From assembly GCA_963775575.1 (NCBI GenBank), contig CAVZJG010000002.1, forward strand, positions 434,001 to 498,000: a stretch of DNA of 64,000 nucleotides, written 5' to 3'. Source of the DNA: Roseiarcus sp963775575. Its GTDB lineage: Bacteria; Pseudomonadota; Alphaproteobacteria; Rhizobiales; Beijerinckiaceae. Each line of letters begins with the position of its first letter. Positions within the stretch are counted from its first letter, which is position 1. The notes under the pieces are model-generated. The model ran no database searches. It was not told where the DNA came from and was given only the letters and a program-made list of their open reading frames with translations. Of the stretch, positions 26,369-34,949 are shown piece after piece. The position numbers and the translations under genes were made by a program.

Positions 26369-26869
26369 TCATCCGCCCGACGCAAAACGGGCGGCGCCTA
26401 GCTCGCGCCGCCCGGAAATTCTTGCTGACGCGAACGCCCGTTTCGCCGTCAGACTCTCGCTCGAAGCGGCCTTCGCTTGGACCGGCCCGGAATCCTTGCC
26501 CTTGGCCTCGACGTCGCGATCGACGAATTCGATCACCGCCATCGCGGCGTTGTCGCCCTGGCGGAAGCCGGCTTTCATGATGCGGGTGTAGCCGCCGTTG
26601 CGCGTCTTGTAGCGCGGGCCGAGAACGTCGATCAGCTTTTTGACCAGATCGGCGTCGCGCAGGCGCGCGATGGCGATGCGGCGCGCGTGCAAGTCGCCGC
26701 GCTTGCCGAGCGTCACTAATTTCTCCACCACCGGGCGAAGGTCCTTCGCCTTGGGCAGCGTGGTGACGATCTGCTCGTGCTTGATCAGCGCCTGCGCCAT
26801 ATTGGCGAACATCGCCTGACGGTGTTCGGCGGTGCGGTTGAAGCGACGCTTCGCGTGCCCGTGATACAT
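26369..26869 (-). CDS. rplQ: Large ribosomal subunit protein bL17
   Basis: The 166-residue protein starts MYHGHAKRRFNRTAEHRQAMFANMA, a conserved L17 N-terminus. The middle (RIAIARLRD--LVKKL--VLGPRY-TRNGGYTRI) completes the fold. The last ~30 residues after KGKDSGPVQ are a lineage-specific tail rich in Ala, Ser and Arg, so the protein is longer than the usual ~140. It is the last gene of the rpsM-rpsK-rpoA-rplQ series. The next gene starts only 16 bp beyond its stop. Confidence 0.97.
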   Translation of the reverse strand: MYHGHAKRRFNRTAEHRQAMFANMAQALIKHEQIVTTLPKAKDLRPVVEKLVTLGKRGDLHARRIAIARLRDADLVKKLIDVLGPRYKTRNGGYTRIMKAGFRQGDNAAMAVIEFVDRDVEAKGKDSGPVQAKAASSESLTAKRAFASARISGRRELGAARFASGG

Positions 26870-26926
26870 TTGGCCGTCTCCTTCTCGGGTCTACGGCCGC
26901 CGTGCCAAGGAACGGCCGTCTATTAT

Positions 26927-27015
26927 GGGCAGTAGGCAGTAGGCAGTCGGCGGTGGTGGTAGGACGCGTTCCTATTGCCTATTGCCTATTGCCTATTGCC
27001 TACTGCCTACTGCCC
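26927..27015. repeat. Inverted, tandem heptamer repeat between rpoA and rplQ
   Basis: The gap contains two oppositely oriented heptamer arrays. The right array (26971-27012) is four copies of CCTATTG followed by two of CCTACTG, then CCC. The left array (26927-26947) is GGGCAGTAGGCAGTAGGCAGT, about three copies of the complementary unit. The outermost 17 bases (26927-26943 and 26999-27015) are perfectly complementary around a ~55-base loop, abutting the rpoA stop at 27016. The transcript can form a long stem at the rpoA/rplQ junction. Such short-period arrays vary by slippage. Confidence 0.85.
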
Positions 27016-28032
27016 TCAGTAGTGCTCCTCGAACCGCTTGGCCAGCTCCTCGATGTTCTCGGGCGGCCAACCAGTGACTTCCATGCCGAGGTGCAGGCCC
27101 ATCTGCGCCAGCACTTCCTTGATCTCGTTGAGCGACTTGCGGCCGAAATTCGGCGTGCGCAGCATTTCGCTTTCCGACTTCTGGATGAGGTCGCCGATGT
27201 AGGTGATGTTGTCGTTCTTCAGGCAATTGGCGGAGCGTACGGAGAGCTCGAGTTCGTCGACCTTCTTCAGCAGCGCCGGGTTGAAGGCGAGCTCGGGGAT
27301 CGCGTGCTGCGCTTCCTCGCGCCGCGGCTCCTCGAAGGTGACGAACACCGCGAGCTGGTCTTGCAGGATGCGCGCGGCGTAGGCGAGCGCGTCCTCCGGC
27401 GAGATCGCGCCGTTGGTCTCGATCGTCATCGTCAGCTTGTCCTTGTCGAGATCCTGGCCCTCGCGGGTGTTCTCGACGCGGTAGGAGACCTTCTTGACCG
27501 GCGAGAACATGCTGTCGATCGGCATCAAGCCGATCGGCGAATCCTCGGCGCGGTTGCGATCGGCCGGCACATAGCCCTTGCCGGTCGTCACCGTGAATTC
27601 GAAACGGATGTCGGCGCCTTCGTCGAGGGTGCAAATGACGAGCTGCGGATTGAGAATCTGGATGTCGCCGGTGGTCTGGATGTCGCCGGCGGTGACGACG
27701 CCGGGGCCGCGGCGCTTTAGGATGAGGCGCTTGACGCCCTCGCCCTGCATCTTGACCGCGATGTCCTTGACGTTGAGCACGATATCGACGACGTCCTCGC
27801 GGACGCCGGGAATCGAGGAGAATTCGTGTAGCACGCCGTCGACGTGGATCGAGGTGATCGCGGCGCCCTGCAGCGAGGACAGCAGCACCCGGCGCAGCGA
27901 ATTGCCGAGCGTCTGGCCGAAGCCGCGCTCCAGCGGCTCGGCGACGACGGTGGCGACACGGCGCGGATCGTCGCTGTGAACGACTTCGAGCTTCTTGGGC
28001 TTGATGAGTTCTTGCCAGTTCTTCTGGATCAC
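27016..28032 (-). CDS. rpoA: DNA-directed RNA polymerase alpha subunit
   Basis: The 338-residue subunit begins at GTG 28032 with MIQKNWQELIKPKKLEV, the standard alphaproteobacterial N-terminus; the in-frame sequence upstream is a spurious extension. The N-terminal assembly domain contains PLERGFGQTLGNSLRRVLLSSL and EDVVDIVLNVK. The C-terminal domain (~255-325) contains ELELSVRSANCLKNDNI and the second-helix block FGRKSLNEIKEVL, which contact UP elements and activators. It lies between rpsK and rplQ as in most bacteria. The downstream spacer carries an unusual heptamer array. Confidence 0.98.
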   Translation of the reverse strand: MIQKNWQELIKPKKLEVVHSDDPRRVATVVAEPLERGFGQTLGNSLRRVLLSSLQGAAITSIHVDGVLHEFSSIPGVREDVVDIVLNVKDIAVKMQGEGVKRLILKRRGPGVVTAGDIQTTGDIQILNPQLVICTLDEGADIRFEFTVTTGKGYVPADRNRAEDSPIGLMPIDSMFSPVKKVSYRVENTREGQDLDKDKLTMTIETNGAISPEDALAYAARILQDQLAVFVTFEEPRREEAQHAIPELAFNPALLKKVDELELSVRSANCLKNDNITYIGDLIQKSESEMLRTPNFGRKSLNEIKEVLAQMGLHLGMEVTGWPPENIEELAKRFEEHY

Positions 28033-28126
28033 GTGCTTGAGCCTTCCCTTCGACGAGGCGACGCTCCTAGGCCTTTCGAGGTCCGGCGCGCTCAGCGCGC
28101 GGGCGCAAGGCGCCGCGGGACGAAAA

Positions 28127-28516
28127 TCAGACGCGGCGACGCTTGCGCGGACGGCAGCCGTTGTGCGGGATCGGCGTAACGTCGCGGATCGAGGTGACGT
28201 TGAAGCCGGCGGCCTGGATGGCGCGAAGCGCCAACTCGCGTCCGGAACCCGGACCGGAGACCTCGACTTCGAGCATGCGCATGCCGTGTTCGGCGGCCTT
28301 CTTGACCGCGTCCTCGGCGGCCATTTGGGCGGCGAACGGCGTCGATTTGCGCGAGCCCTTGAACCCCATCGTCCCCGCCGACGACCAGGAGATCGTATTG
28401 CCCTGCGCATCGGTGATGGTGATCATCGTGTTGTTGAACGACGAATTCACATGGGCGACGCCCGAAACGATGTTCTTGCGTTCGCGGCGGCGAACGCGGG
28501 TTGCTTCCTTGGCCAT
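28127..28516 (-). CDS. rpsK: Small ribosomal subunit protein uS11
   Basis: The protein has 129 residues, exactly the usual S11 length, from ATG 28516 (MAKEATRVRRRERKNI). It carries HVNSSFNNTMITITDAQGN, GFKGSRKSTPFAAQ and the C-terminal ITSIRDVTPIPHNGCRPRKRRRV. It sits in the platform of the 30S subunit near S6/S18. It is part of the rpsM-rpsK-rpoA-rplQ unit. Confidence 0.98.
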   Translation of the reverse strand: MAKEATRVRRRERKNIVSGVAHVNSSFNNTMITITDAQGNTISWSSAGTMGFKGSRKSTPFAAQMAAEDAVKKAAEHGMRMLEVEVSGPGSGRELALRAIQAAGFNVTSIRDVTPIPHNGCRPRKRRRV

Positions 28517-28586
28517 TCGTCCGTCCTTCAAACGCGCCAGCAGCGCGACAAAACACTCAAATCCACACGAAACGGCGACGCGGCGG

Positions 28587-28955
28587 TCACTTCTTCTTGC
28601 CGGCGATCGCCTTGGCCTTGCCTTTGCGTGTGCGCGCATTGGTGTGCGTGCGTTGGCCGCGAACAGGCAGCGAACGACGATGGCGAAGTCCGCGATAGGC
28701 GCCCAGGTCCATCAGGCGCTTGATGTTGATCGCCACCTCGCGCCTGAGATCGCCCTCGACCATGTAGTCGCGATCGATGGTCTCGCGGATTTGCATCACT
28801 TCGGCGTCGGTGAGCTGGGCGACGCGGCGCTCGGAGGGGAGATGCACTTTCTCGCATATCTCTTTGGCCTTGGTCGGGCCGATGCCGTGGATGTATTGCA
28901 GCGCGATGACGACGCGCTTGTTGGTGGGAATGTTGACGCCTGCGATACGAGCCAC
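28587..28955 (-). CDS. rpsM: Small ribosomal subunit protein uS13
   Basis: This 122-residue protein starts MARIAGVNIPTNKRVVIALQYIHGIG, with the conserved S13 N-terminal block, RGLRHRRSLPVRGQRTHTNARTR and a lysine-rich tail (KGKAKAIAGKKK). It contacts the A/P-site tRNAs in the 30S head. It is the first gene of this cluster here. Upstream there is no adk or secY on the same strand, but a 261-bp spacer and then a small exported protein gene, unlike the common spc-operon order. Confidence 0.98.
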   Translation of the reverse strand: MARIAGVNIPTNKRVVIALQYIHGIGPTKAKEICEKVHLPSERRVAQLTDAEVMQIRETIDRDYMVEGDLRREVAINIKRLMDLGAYRGLRHRRSLPVRGQRTHTNARTRKGKAKAIAGKKK

Positions 28956-29216
28956 GGCCTATGCTCCATTTCGGCGGCGCGGCGGCTCACGAGCCGATGC
29001 GCGGCGGTTGAAAACCCTCGGCGTCCGGTGGAGGCCGGCCCTTGCCAAGAGACCACAAACGCAAAAAGTCCCTTGCGCTCGCCACGGCGCCGGGACCCAG
29101 AACGCGTTTGGGATCGCGCTCCTATAGACCGGCGGCCGCGGGCCGTCAACAGGCGTCCGGCCCGATTGCCGACCGTTGCGGGCGCGCACGGCTTGTCACG
29201 GCGCGCCGATTTTCGA

Positions 29217-29570
29217 TCAATCGCCCGCCATGCAATCGTTGAACCGCGCCCAATAGGCGTCGTTCCATTGGGCGGAGCCATTCGCTGCGCCGCCCATGGC
29301 GCCGGCGCCGGCGCCGATCGCCGCGACCGCGCCGACCGAATTGCGGCCGCCGAAGAGGGCGCCGACGCCCGCGCCCAGCAGGGCGCCGCCGACCGCGCCG
29401 CCGACGGTGTTGCCGGCCACTTGCTGGTCGGCGTAAACGCGGGCCACGTGGTCGCAGTACGCGCGTGGAGACGCCTCTGCGCTCGTCAGAAGAGAAACGG
29501 CCAGCGCGGCCCCGACGACGACGGCGGCCGTATTTCGGCAGACGATGCTCATTGTTCCACTCCGCTCCAT
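29217..29570 (-). CDS. Exported glycine-zipper protein of unknown function
   Basis: From ATG 29570 (MERSGTMSIVCRN) the product has 117 residues. A signal peptide (AAVVVGAALAVSLLTSAEAS) comes first. The mature part starts RAYCDHVARVYAD and runs into a glycine-zipper stretch (~55-95: VGGAVGGALLGAGVGALFGG and GAGAGAMGGAANG). The C-terminus WNDAYWARFNDCMAGD, with a second cysteine, could pair with the first. Glycine-zipper proteins of this type are usually outer-membrane or periplasmic. A purine-rich GGGGGAAAA precedes the start. The role is unknown. Confidence 0.8.
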   Translation of the reverse strand: MERSGTMSIVCRNTAAVVVGAALAVSLLTSAEASPRAYCDHVARVYADQQVAGNTVGGAVGGALLGAGVGALFGGRNSVGAVAAIGAGAGAMGGAANGSAQWNDAYWARFNDCMAGD

Positions 29571-29814
29571 GTTTTCCCCCAATGGCGATTGCGGATCGGC
29601 GTCCCCCGCGGACCCCGCCCAAGGCATGGCAAGCCGCTGGGTTCGTTCTTAGGTCCGGCACCTGACCGCGGTCAACGTCGGACGCCGTTTACGGGACGCG
29701 GGGCGCGGCGACCGGCGAAAGGATCCCCCTTGCGGGGACCGCGTCGCCATCGAGGCGCCGGCGTCGGCGAGGGGCGGCTTGTCGTCCGGGGCGACGAGGG
29801 CCGTCGTCCGGCCC

Positions 29815-30943
29815 CTATTCCACGTCCTCCACCGTGACCGTGCGCCCGGACAGCCGCTGGGCGAGCGAGGCCTCCATGAACGCGTCGAGGTCGCCGTCGA
29901 GCACGTCGGCGGGCGCGCTCGAGACGCAGCCGGTGCGCAGGTCCTTGACCATCTGATAGGGCTGCAGCACGTAGGAGCGAATCTGGTGGCCCCAGCCGAT
30001 GTCGGTCTTCGAGGCCGCGTCGGCGGTCGCCTTGGCTTCGCGCTTTTCCAGCTCCATCTCGTAAATCCGCGCCCGCAGCATGTTCCATGCGGTGGCGCGG
30101 TTCTTGTGCTGCGACCGCTCGGCCTGGCACGCCACAACGATGCCGGTCGGCATATGGGTGATGCGCACCGCCGACTCGGTCTTGTTGACGTGCTGCCCGC
30201 CGGCGCCCGAAGAGCGATAGGTGTCGATGCGGCAATCGCTCTCGTCGACGTCGACCTGGATGCGGTCGTCGACCACCGGATAGACCCAGACGGAGGCGAA
30301 GCTGGTGTGCCGGCGCGCGTTGGCGTCGAAGGGCGAAATGCGCACCAGCCGATGCACGCCCGACTCGGTCTTCAGCCAGCCGTGCGCGTTATGGCCCTTG
30401 ACGACCAGGGTCGCCGACTTGACGCCGGCTTCTTCGCCCTCCGTCTCCTCGATCACCTCGACGTCGAATTTGCGCCGCTCGCCCCAGCGAACGTACATGC
30501 GGAGCAACATGCGCGCCCAGTCGCAGCTTTCGGTGCCCCCGGCCCCCGAATGCACTTCGAGGTAGGTGTCGTTGGCGTCGGCTTCGCCCGACAGCAGCGC
30601 CTCCATCTGGCGGCGCTCGCCTTCGGCTCTCAGCGCCTTGAGCTGGGCGAGCCCTTCCGCCTCGGTCGCGGCGTCGCCCTCGGCTTCGCCGAGCTCCACC
30701 AGCGTCGTTGCGTCGTCGAGGTCGCGTTCGATCTTGGCGAGCGAGCCGAGGCGGTCTTCCAGCATGGTGCGTTCGCGCATCAGCTTCTGCGCGGCCTCCG
30801 GATCGCTCCACAGCGCCGGGTTTTCGGATTTGGCGTTCAGTTCGGCCAATCGGCGCGTCGCGGCGTCGACGTCAAAGATGCCTCCTCAGCAGTCCCACGG
30901 ACTGCTTGATCGTTTCGGTCAGTTGTTCGGCTTCGGCGCGCAT
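29815..30943 (-). CDS. prfB: Peptide chain release factor 2, with programmed +1 frameshift
   Basis: RF2 recognises UGA and UAA and triggers peptide release. The first 23 codons run from ATG 30943 to an in-frame TGA at 30874-30872. Reading continues after a +1 shift (GAC 30873-30871) to 29815, giving about 375 residues in total. The RF2 anticodon-like SPF tripeptide is in VRISPFDANARRH and the catalytic GGQ in SSGAGGQHVNKTESAVR. If the shift is ignored only an N-terminally clipped 344-residue ORF beginning at an internal TTG is seen. No lysyl-tRNA synthetase gene is adjacent. The site is described as its own entry. Confidence 0.95.
30872..30886 (-). promoter_or_regulatory. prfB programmed +1 ribosomal frameshift site
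   Basis: On the minus strand the sequence reads AGG AGG CAT CTT TGA C. The CTT slippery codon, the in-frame TGA and the following C are exactly the autoregulatory RF2 frameshift signal. The internal Shine-Dalgarno AGGAGG is three bases upstream of CTT, the spacing that stimulates the shift in the classic case (AGGGGGTATCTTTGAC). Low RF2 would slow termination at TGA and let ribosomes shift to make more RF2. Both the zero frame and the +1 frame are open on their sides of the site. Confidence 0.95.
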
Positions 30944-31193
30944 GAGAAAACTCTTGGGTTGCAAGCACTTGGATCGCAAGGTTTGGCGTTGACCGACCGC
31001 GGTTCGGGAATCGCCGCCGGCGATCGGACGGCTCCTCGCCTCTCCCTATTCGCAATCGGGCCGTCGATAAAGCCCTTGTCGCGCAAGGGCGGCGGCGGCG
31101 CGAAACGCCTTGCCATCGTTCATTAATTCTACTAAATAGATAGACATATTCGTCGCGAATGGGAGGCGGCGCTCGATCGAAAAGGAAAGCGCG

Positions 31194-32231
31194 ATGCGGA
31201 CTTCCACGTCGTTCAACCCGTCGAGAAGGATCGCGGCTCTCGCCCTGGCGGCCGGGATATTCGCCGCCGGCGCCGCGACGGCGCAAGCGGAGGTCACTCT
31301 CCTCAACGTATCCTATGACCCGACGCGCGAGCTCTATAAGGCGATCGACGCCGCCTTCGCCGCGGACTGGAAGGCCAAGACCGGCGAAACGGTGACCATT
31401 CAGGCTTCGCACGGCGGCTCGGGCGCGCAGGCGCGCTCGGTGATCGACGGGCTGAACGCCGACGTCGTGACGCTGGCGCTCGCCGCCGACATCGACGCCA
31501 TCGCCGCCAAGACCGGAAAGATTCCCGCCGACTGGCAGAAACGGCTGCCAAACAGTTCGGCACCCTACACGTCGACCATCGTCTTCCTGGTCCGCAAGGG
31601 CAATCCGAAGGGAATCCACGATTGGGACGACCTCGCCAAGCCGGGAGTCAGCGTCATCACGCCCAATCCCAAGACCTCGGGCGGCGCTCGTTGGAACTAC
31701 CTCGCCGCCTGGGGCTACGGCCTGAAGAAATTCGGCGGCGACGAAGCCAAGACCAAGGATCTCGTCGCGGCGATCTACAAAAACGCGCCCGTTCTCGACG
31801 CCGGCGCGCGCGGCTCGACCATCACCTTCGCCCAGCGCGGCCTCGGCGATGTGTTGATCGCCTGGGAGAACGACGCGTTCCTCGCCTTCGAGGAGTTCGG
31901 CAAGGACCAGTTCGAGATCATCGCGCCCTCGCTGTCGATCCGCGCCGAGCCGCCGGTGTCGATCGTCGACGGCGACGTCGACGCCAAGGGCACGCGAAAG
32001 GTCGCCGAGGCCTATTTGCAGTTCCTCTACACTCCGGCGGCGCAGGCGATCATCGCCAAGAACTTTTTCCGCCCGGCATACCCCGAATTCGCCGACAAGA
32101 GCGATCTCGCGCGCTTTCCCAAACTCGAGCTGATCGACGTCGAGACCAGCTTCGGCGGCTGGAAGAAGGCGCAGGCGACTCACTTCGCCGACGGCGGCGT
32201 ATTCGACCAGATCCAACAAGCGGGGCAGTGA
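31194..32231 (+). CDS. Sulfate ABC transporter, periplasmic sulfate-binding protein
   Basis: The 345-residue binding protein has a signal peptide ending near AGIFAAGAATAQA and a mature start EVTLLNVSYDPTRELY, the sulfate/thiosulfate-binding signature. QASHGGSGAQARSVIDGL forms part of the anion site, and VRKGNPKGIHDWDDL, PNPKTSGGARWNYLAAW and the tail are typical. It could be Sbp or CysP, which differ in preference for sulfate and thiosulfate. It heads a four-gene transport operon with the permease genes overlapping downstream. AAAGGAA precedes the ATG. Regulation by sulfur limitation is expected but no operator is recognisable. Confidence 0.93.
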   Translation: MRTSTSFNPSRRIAALALAAGIFAAGAATAQAEVTLLNVSYDPTRELYKAIDAAFAADWKAKTGETVTIQASHGGSGAQARSVIDGLNADVVTLALAADIDAIAAKTGKIPADWQKRLPNSSAPYTSTIVFLVRKGNPKGIHDWDDLAKPGVSVITPNPKTSGGARWNYLAAWGYGLKKFGGDEAKTKDLVAAIYKNAPVLDAGARGSTITFAQRGLGDVLIAWENDAFLAFEEFGKDQFEIIAPSLSIRAEPPVSIVDGDVDAKGTRKVAEAYLQFLYTPAAQAIIAKNFFRPAYPEFADKSDLARFPKLELIDVETSFGGWKKAQATHFADGGVFDQIQQAGQ

Positions 32232-33088
32232 GTGTGGCCAATTCGGCGCTCCGCATCGCGTCGCTCAAGAAGCCCAGCGCGCTGCCGGGTTTCGGTTTGG
32301 CGCTCGGCTGCACGCTGGCCTACCTCGCGCTGATCGTGCTGTTTCCGCTCGGCGCCCTGATCGCCAAAGCCTCGACGCTCGGCATCGGCGGGATTTGGGC
32401 GGTCACGATGCAGCCGCGCGTGCTGGCCGCCTTGAAGACGTCCTTCGGCATTTCGCTTGCCGCCGCCGTGATCGACGTCTTCTTCGGCGGGATCGTCGCC
32501 TGGACGTTGACCCGCTATCGCTTTCCCGGCCGCAAGTTCTTCGACGCGATCGTCGATTTGCCGTTCGCCTTGCCCACCGCCGTGGCGGGCGTCGCGCTCG
32601 CAACGCTCTATGCGCCCAACGGCTGGCTGGGCGCACCCTTGGCCAAGCTCGGCGTCAAGATCGCGTTCACGCGTTGGGGCATCCTCGTCGCGCTGGCGTT
32701 CGTTGGCCTGCCTTTCGTCGTGCGCGCCGTCGAGCCGCTGATCGAGGAACTGGAAATCGAGTTGGAGGAAGCCTCGGCGACGTTGGGCGCGACGCGCTGG
32801 CAAACCTTGCGGCGCGTCCTGCTGCCGCTGCTGACCCCGGCCCTGCTCACCGGCCTGGCGCTCGCTTTCGCGCGCGGCGTCGGCGAATACGGCTCGGTGA
32901 TCTTCATCGCCGGCAACCTCGCCTATGTCTCCGAGATCGCGCCGCTGCTCGTCGTCATCAAGCTTGAGGAATACGACACCGCGGGCGCGACCGGAGTCGC
33001 GGCGATCCTGCTCGCCGTCTCCTTCCTCATGCTGCTGACGATCAACCTGCTCCACGCCTGGAGCCGCAGGAGGCTTGGCGATGTCTGA
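32228..33088 (+). CDS. cysT: Sulfate ABC transporter permease CysT (CysU)
   Basis: The start GTG 32228 overlaps the binding-protein stop (GTGA); a second GTG six bases on is possible. The 286-residue inner-membrane permease has about six spans, with the cytoplasmic EAA loop visible as EELEIELEEASATLGATRWQTLRRVLLP. PFALPTAVAGVALATLYAPNG is a CysT signature. It pairs with CysW as a heterodimer fed by the binding protein and energised by CysA. Confidence 0.95.
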   Translation: MSVANSALRIASLKKPSALPGFGLALGCTLAYLALIVLFPLGALIAKASTLGIGGIWAVTMQPRVLAALKTSFGISLAAAVIDVFFGGIVAWTLTRYRFPGRKFFDAIVDLPFALPTAVAGVALATLYAPNGWLGAPLAKLGVKIAFTRWGILVALAFVGLPFVVRAVEPLIEELEIELEEASATLGATRWQTLRRVLLPLLTPALLTGLALAFARGVGEYGSVIFIAGNLAYVSEIAPLLVVIKLEEYDTAGATGVAAILLAVSFLMLLTINLLHAWSRRRLGDV

Positions 33089-33986
33089 GCTTGGAGCCGC
33101 AGGAAGCTCGGCGATCTCCGAGGTCGGCGTCCCGACGGTGCTCTTGAGTCCGCGCGAGGTCGCCAACGAGTCGGCCGGAGTCCGCCGCCTGCTGATCGCA
33201 GCGGCGGTCGGCTTCCTGGCGCTGTTCCTGCTCCTGCCGCTGGCGATCGTCTTCGCCGAGGCCTTCTCGCGCGGCGCCGCCGCCTATGTCGCGACGTTCT
33301 TCGACCCCGACGCGCGTTCCGCGATCGCGCTCACCCTCACGGTGGCGGCGATCGTCGTGCCGATCAACACGGCGTTCGGCGTCGCTGCGGCTTGGGCGGT
33401 CGCCAAGTTCGACTTCGTCGGCAAGAACCTGCTGATCACCCTGATCGACCTGCCGTTGTCGGTGTCGCCGGTGGTCGCGGGTCTGGTCTTCGTCCTCATC
33501 TTCGGCGCTCAAGGGCTGCTCGGGCCGTGGGCGGCGGCGCACGGGCTGCATGTCATCTTCGCGCTGCCGGGCGTCGCGCTGGCGACGCTGTTCGTCACCT
33601 TCCCCTTCGTCGCGCGGGAGCTCATTCCCCTGATGCAGCACCAGGGCTCGGCGGAGGAAGAGGCGGCGCTCACGCTCGGCGCGAGCGGCTGGAAGACCTT
33701 CCTCACCGTCACCCTGCCCAACGTCAAATGGGCGCTGCTCTATGGCGTGCTGCTTTGCGACGCGCGCGCAATGGGCGAGTTCGGCGCCGTGTCGGTGGTC
33801 TCCGGCCACATCCGCGGCCTCACCAACACCATCCCCCTCCAGGTGGAGATCCTTTACAATGAGTATGATGTCGCCGGAGCTTTTTCGCTCGCCTCGCTCC
33901 TCGCCTTTGTCGCCCTCGCCACCCTCGGCTTCAAGTCCTGGCTCGAATGGCGAAGCGACGGCCTTGCGCGCGCGCCCGCGCGATGA
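33081..33986 (+). CDS. cysW: Sulfate ABC transporter permease CysW
   Basis: ATG 33081 (MSELGAAGSSAISEV) is preceded by GCAGGAGG at ideal spacing and overlaps the last codons of cysT. The 301-residue permease has six membrane segments, the DLPLSVSPVVAGLVFVLIFG block characteristic of CysW, and the EAA loop QHQGSAEEEAALTLGASGWKTF. LCDARAMGEFGAVSVVSGHI and NTIPLQVEILYNEYD are also family hallmarks. An upstream TTG at 33075 is possible but weaker. Confidence 0.95.
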   Translation: MSELGAAGSSAISEVGVPTVLLSPREVANESAGVRRLLIAAAVGFLALFLLLPLAIVFAEAFSRGAAAYVATFFDPDARSAIALTLTVAAIVVPINTAFGVAAAWAVAKFDFVGKNLLITLIDLPLSVSPVVAGLVFVLIFGAQGLLGPWAAAHGLHVIFALPGVALATLFVTFPFVARELIPLMQHQGSAEEEAALTLGASGWKTFLTVTLPNVKWALLYGVLLCDARAMGEFGAVSVVSGHIRGLTNTIPLQVEILYNEYDVAGAFSLASLLAFVALATLGFKSWLEWRSDGLARAPAR

Positions 33987-34728
33987 TCGTCGCGCCGGCG
34001 AAGCCGTCGGCCAGCGCATCGAGATCGTCGGCATCAGCAAACGCTTCGGCGACCAGACGGTCCTTACGGCGATCGACCTGACCGTCGAACCGGGCGAGCT
34101 CGTCGCCCTGCTTGGACCCTCCGGCTGCGGCAAGACGACGCTGCTGCGCGTCATCGCCGGCCTGGAGACCGCCGACACCGGCGCGCTGCGCTTCGGCGAG
34201 ATCGACGCGACGCGGCTCTCCGTGCAGCAACGGCGCGTTGGCTTCGTCTTCCAGGCCTACGCGCTGTTTCGCCACATGAGCGTCTTCGACAACATCGCCT
34301 ACGGGCTGACGGTGAGGCCGCGCCGCGCGCGGCCGAGTCGGCGCGAGATCGAGCAGCGGGTCGCCGACCTGCTCGACATGATGCAGCTCGCCGGCTTCGG
34401 CGCCCGCTACCCGACGCAATTGTCGGGCGGCCAGCGCCAGCGCGTCGCGCTCGCCCGCGCGTTGGCGATCGAGCCGCGCGTGCTGTTGCTCGACGAGCCG
34501 TTCGGCGCCCTCGACGCCAAGGTGCGCCGCGACCTGCGCGGCTGGCTGCGCGACCTGCACGACCGCACCGGCCTGACGACGGTGTTCGTCACCCACGACC
34601 AGAGCGAGGCGATGGAGCTCGCCGACCGCGTCGCCATCCTCAACGTCGGCCGCATCGAGCAGATCGGCGCGCCGCGCGAGGTGAGCGAAGCGCCCGCGAC
34701 GCCGTTCGTGCGCGAATTCCTCGCCTGA
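33964..34728 (+). CDS. cysA: Sulfate ABC transporter ATP-binding protein CysA (short form)
   Basis: The ATPase has Walker A GPSGCGKTT (51-59), the Q-loop VFQAYALFRHM, signature LSGGQRQRVALARAL, Walker B LLLDEPFGALD and the H-loop FVTHDQSEAM. No ATG lies at the right place in this frame. TTG 33964 overlaps the end of cysW by 23 bp and gives 254 residues; the true start is uncertain by a few codons. The protein ends at TPFVREFLA, right after the nucleotide-binding domain. It therefore lacks the C-terminal regulatory/TOBE-like domain of CysA proteins of about 350 residues. Confidence 0.92.
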   Translation: MRARPRDDRRAGEAVGQRIEIVGISKRFGDQTVLTAIDLTVEPGELVALLGPSGCGKTTLLRVIAGLETADTGALRFGEIDATRLSVQQRRVGFVFQAYALFRHMSVFDNIAYGLTVRPRRARPSRREIEQRVADLLDMMQLAGFGARYPTQLSGGQRQRVALARALAIEPRVLLLDEPFGALDAKVRRDLRGWLRDLHDRTGLTTVFVTHDQSEAMELADRVAILNVGRIEQIGAPREVSEAPATPFVREFLA

Positions 34729-34949
34729 GAGGCGGGTGCGAAAGCCGCGCTCATTAAAGCCCGCCGATCCCTGGACCCACCGCGTTCTCGACGTCAAACG
34801 ACAGGCTCGCCGCGTCTCCGACGCAAGGTCGTCGCCTGGGACGACGAGTTCCTCGCCAGCCTCATCGCCTCATAGGCCGTTCACCCGACCGCCCTGCGCC
34901 TTCGGCGGCTATGCGCCGGCGCCGGGCTATCGACGGCGTCGCCGACCCG

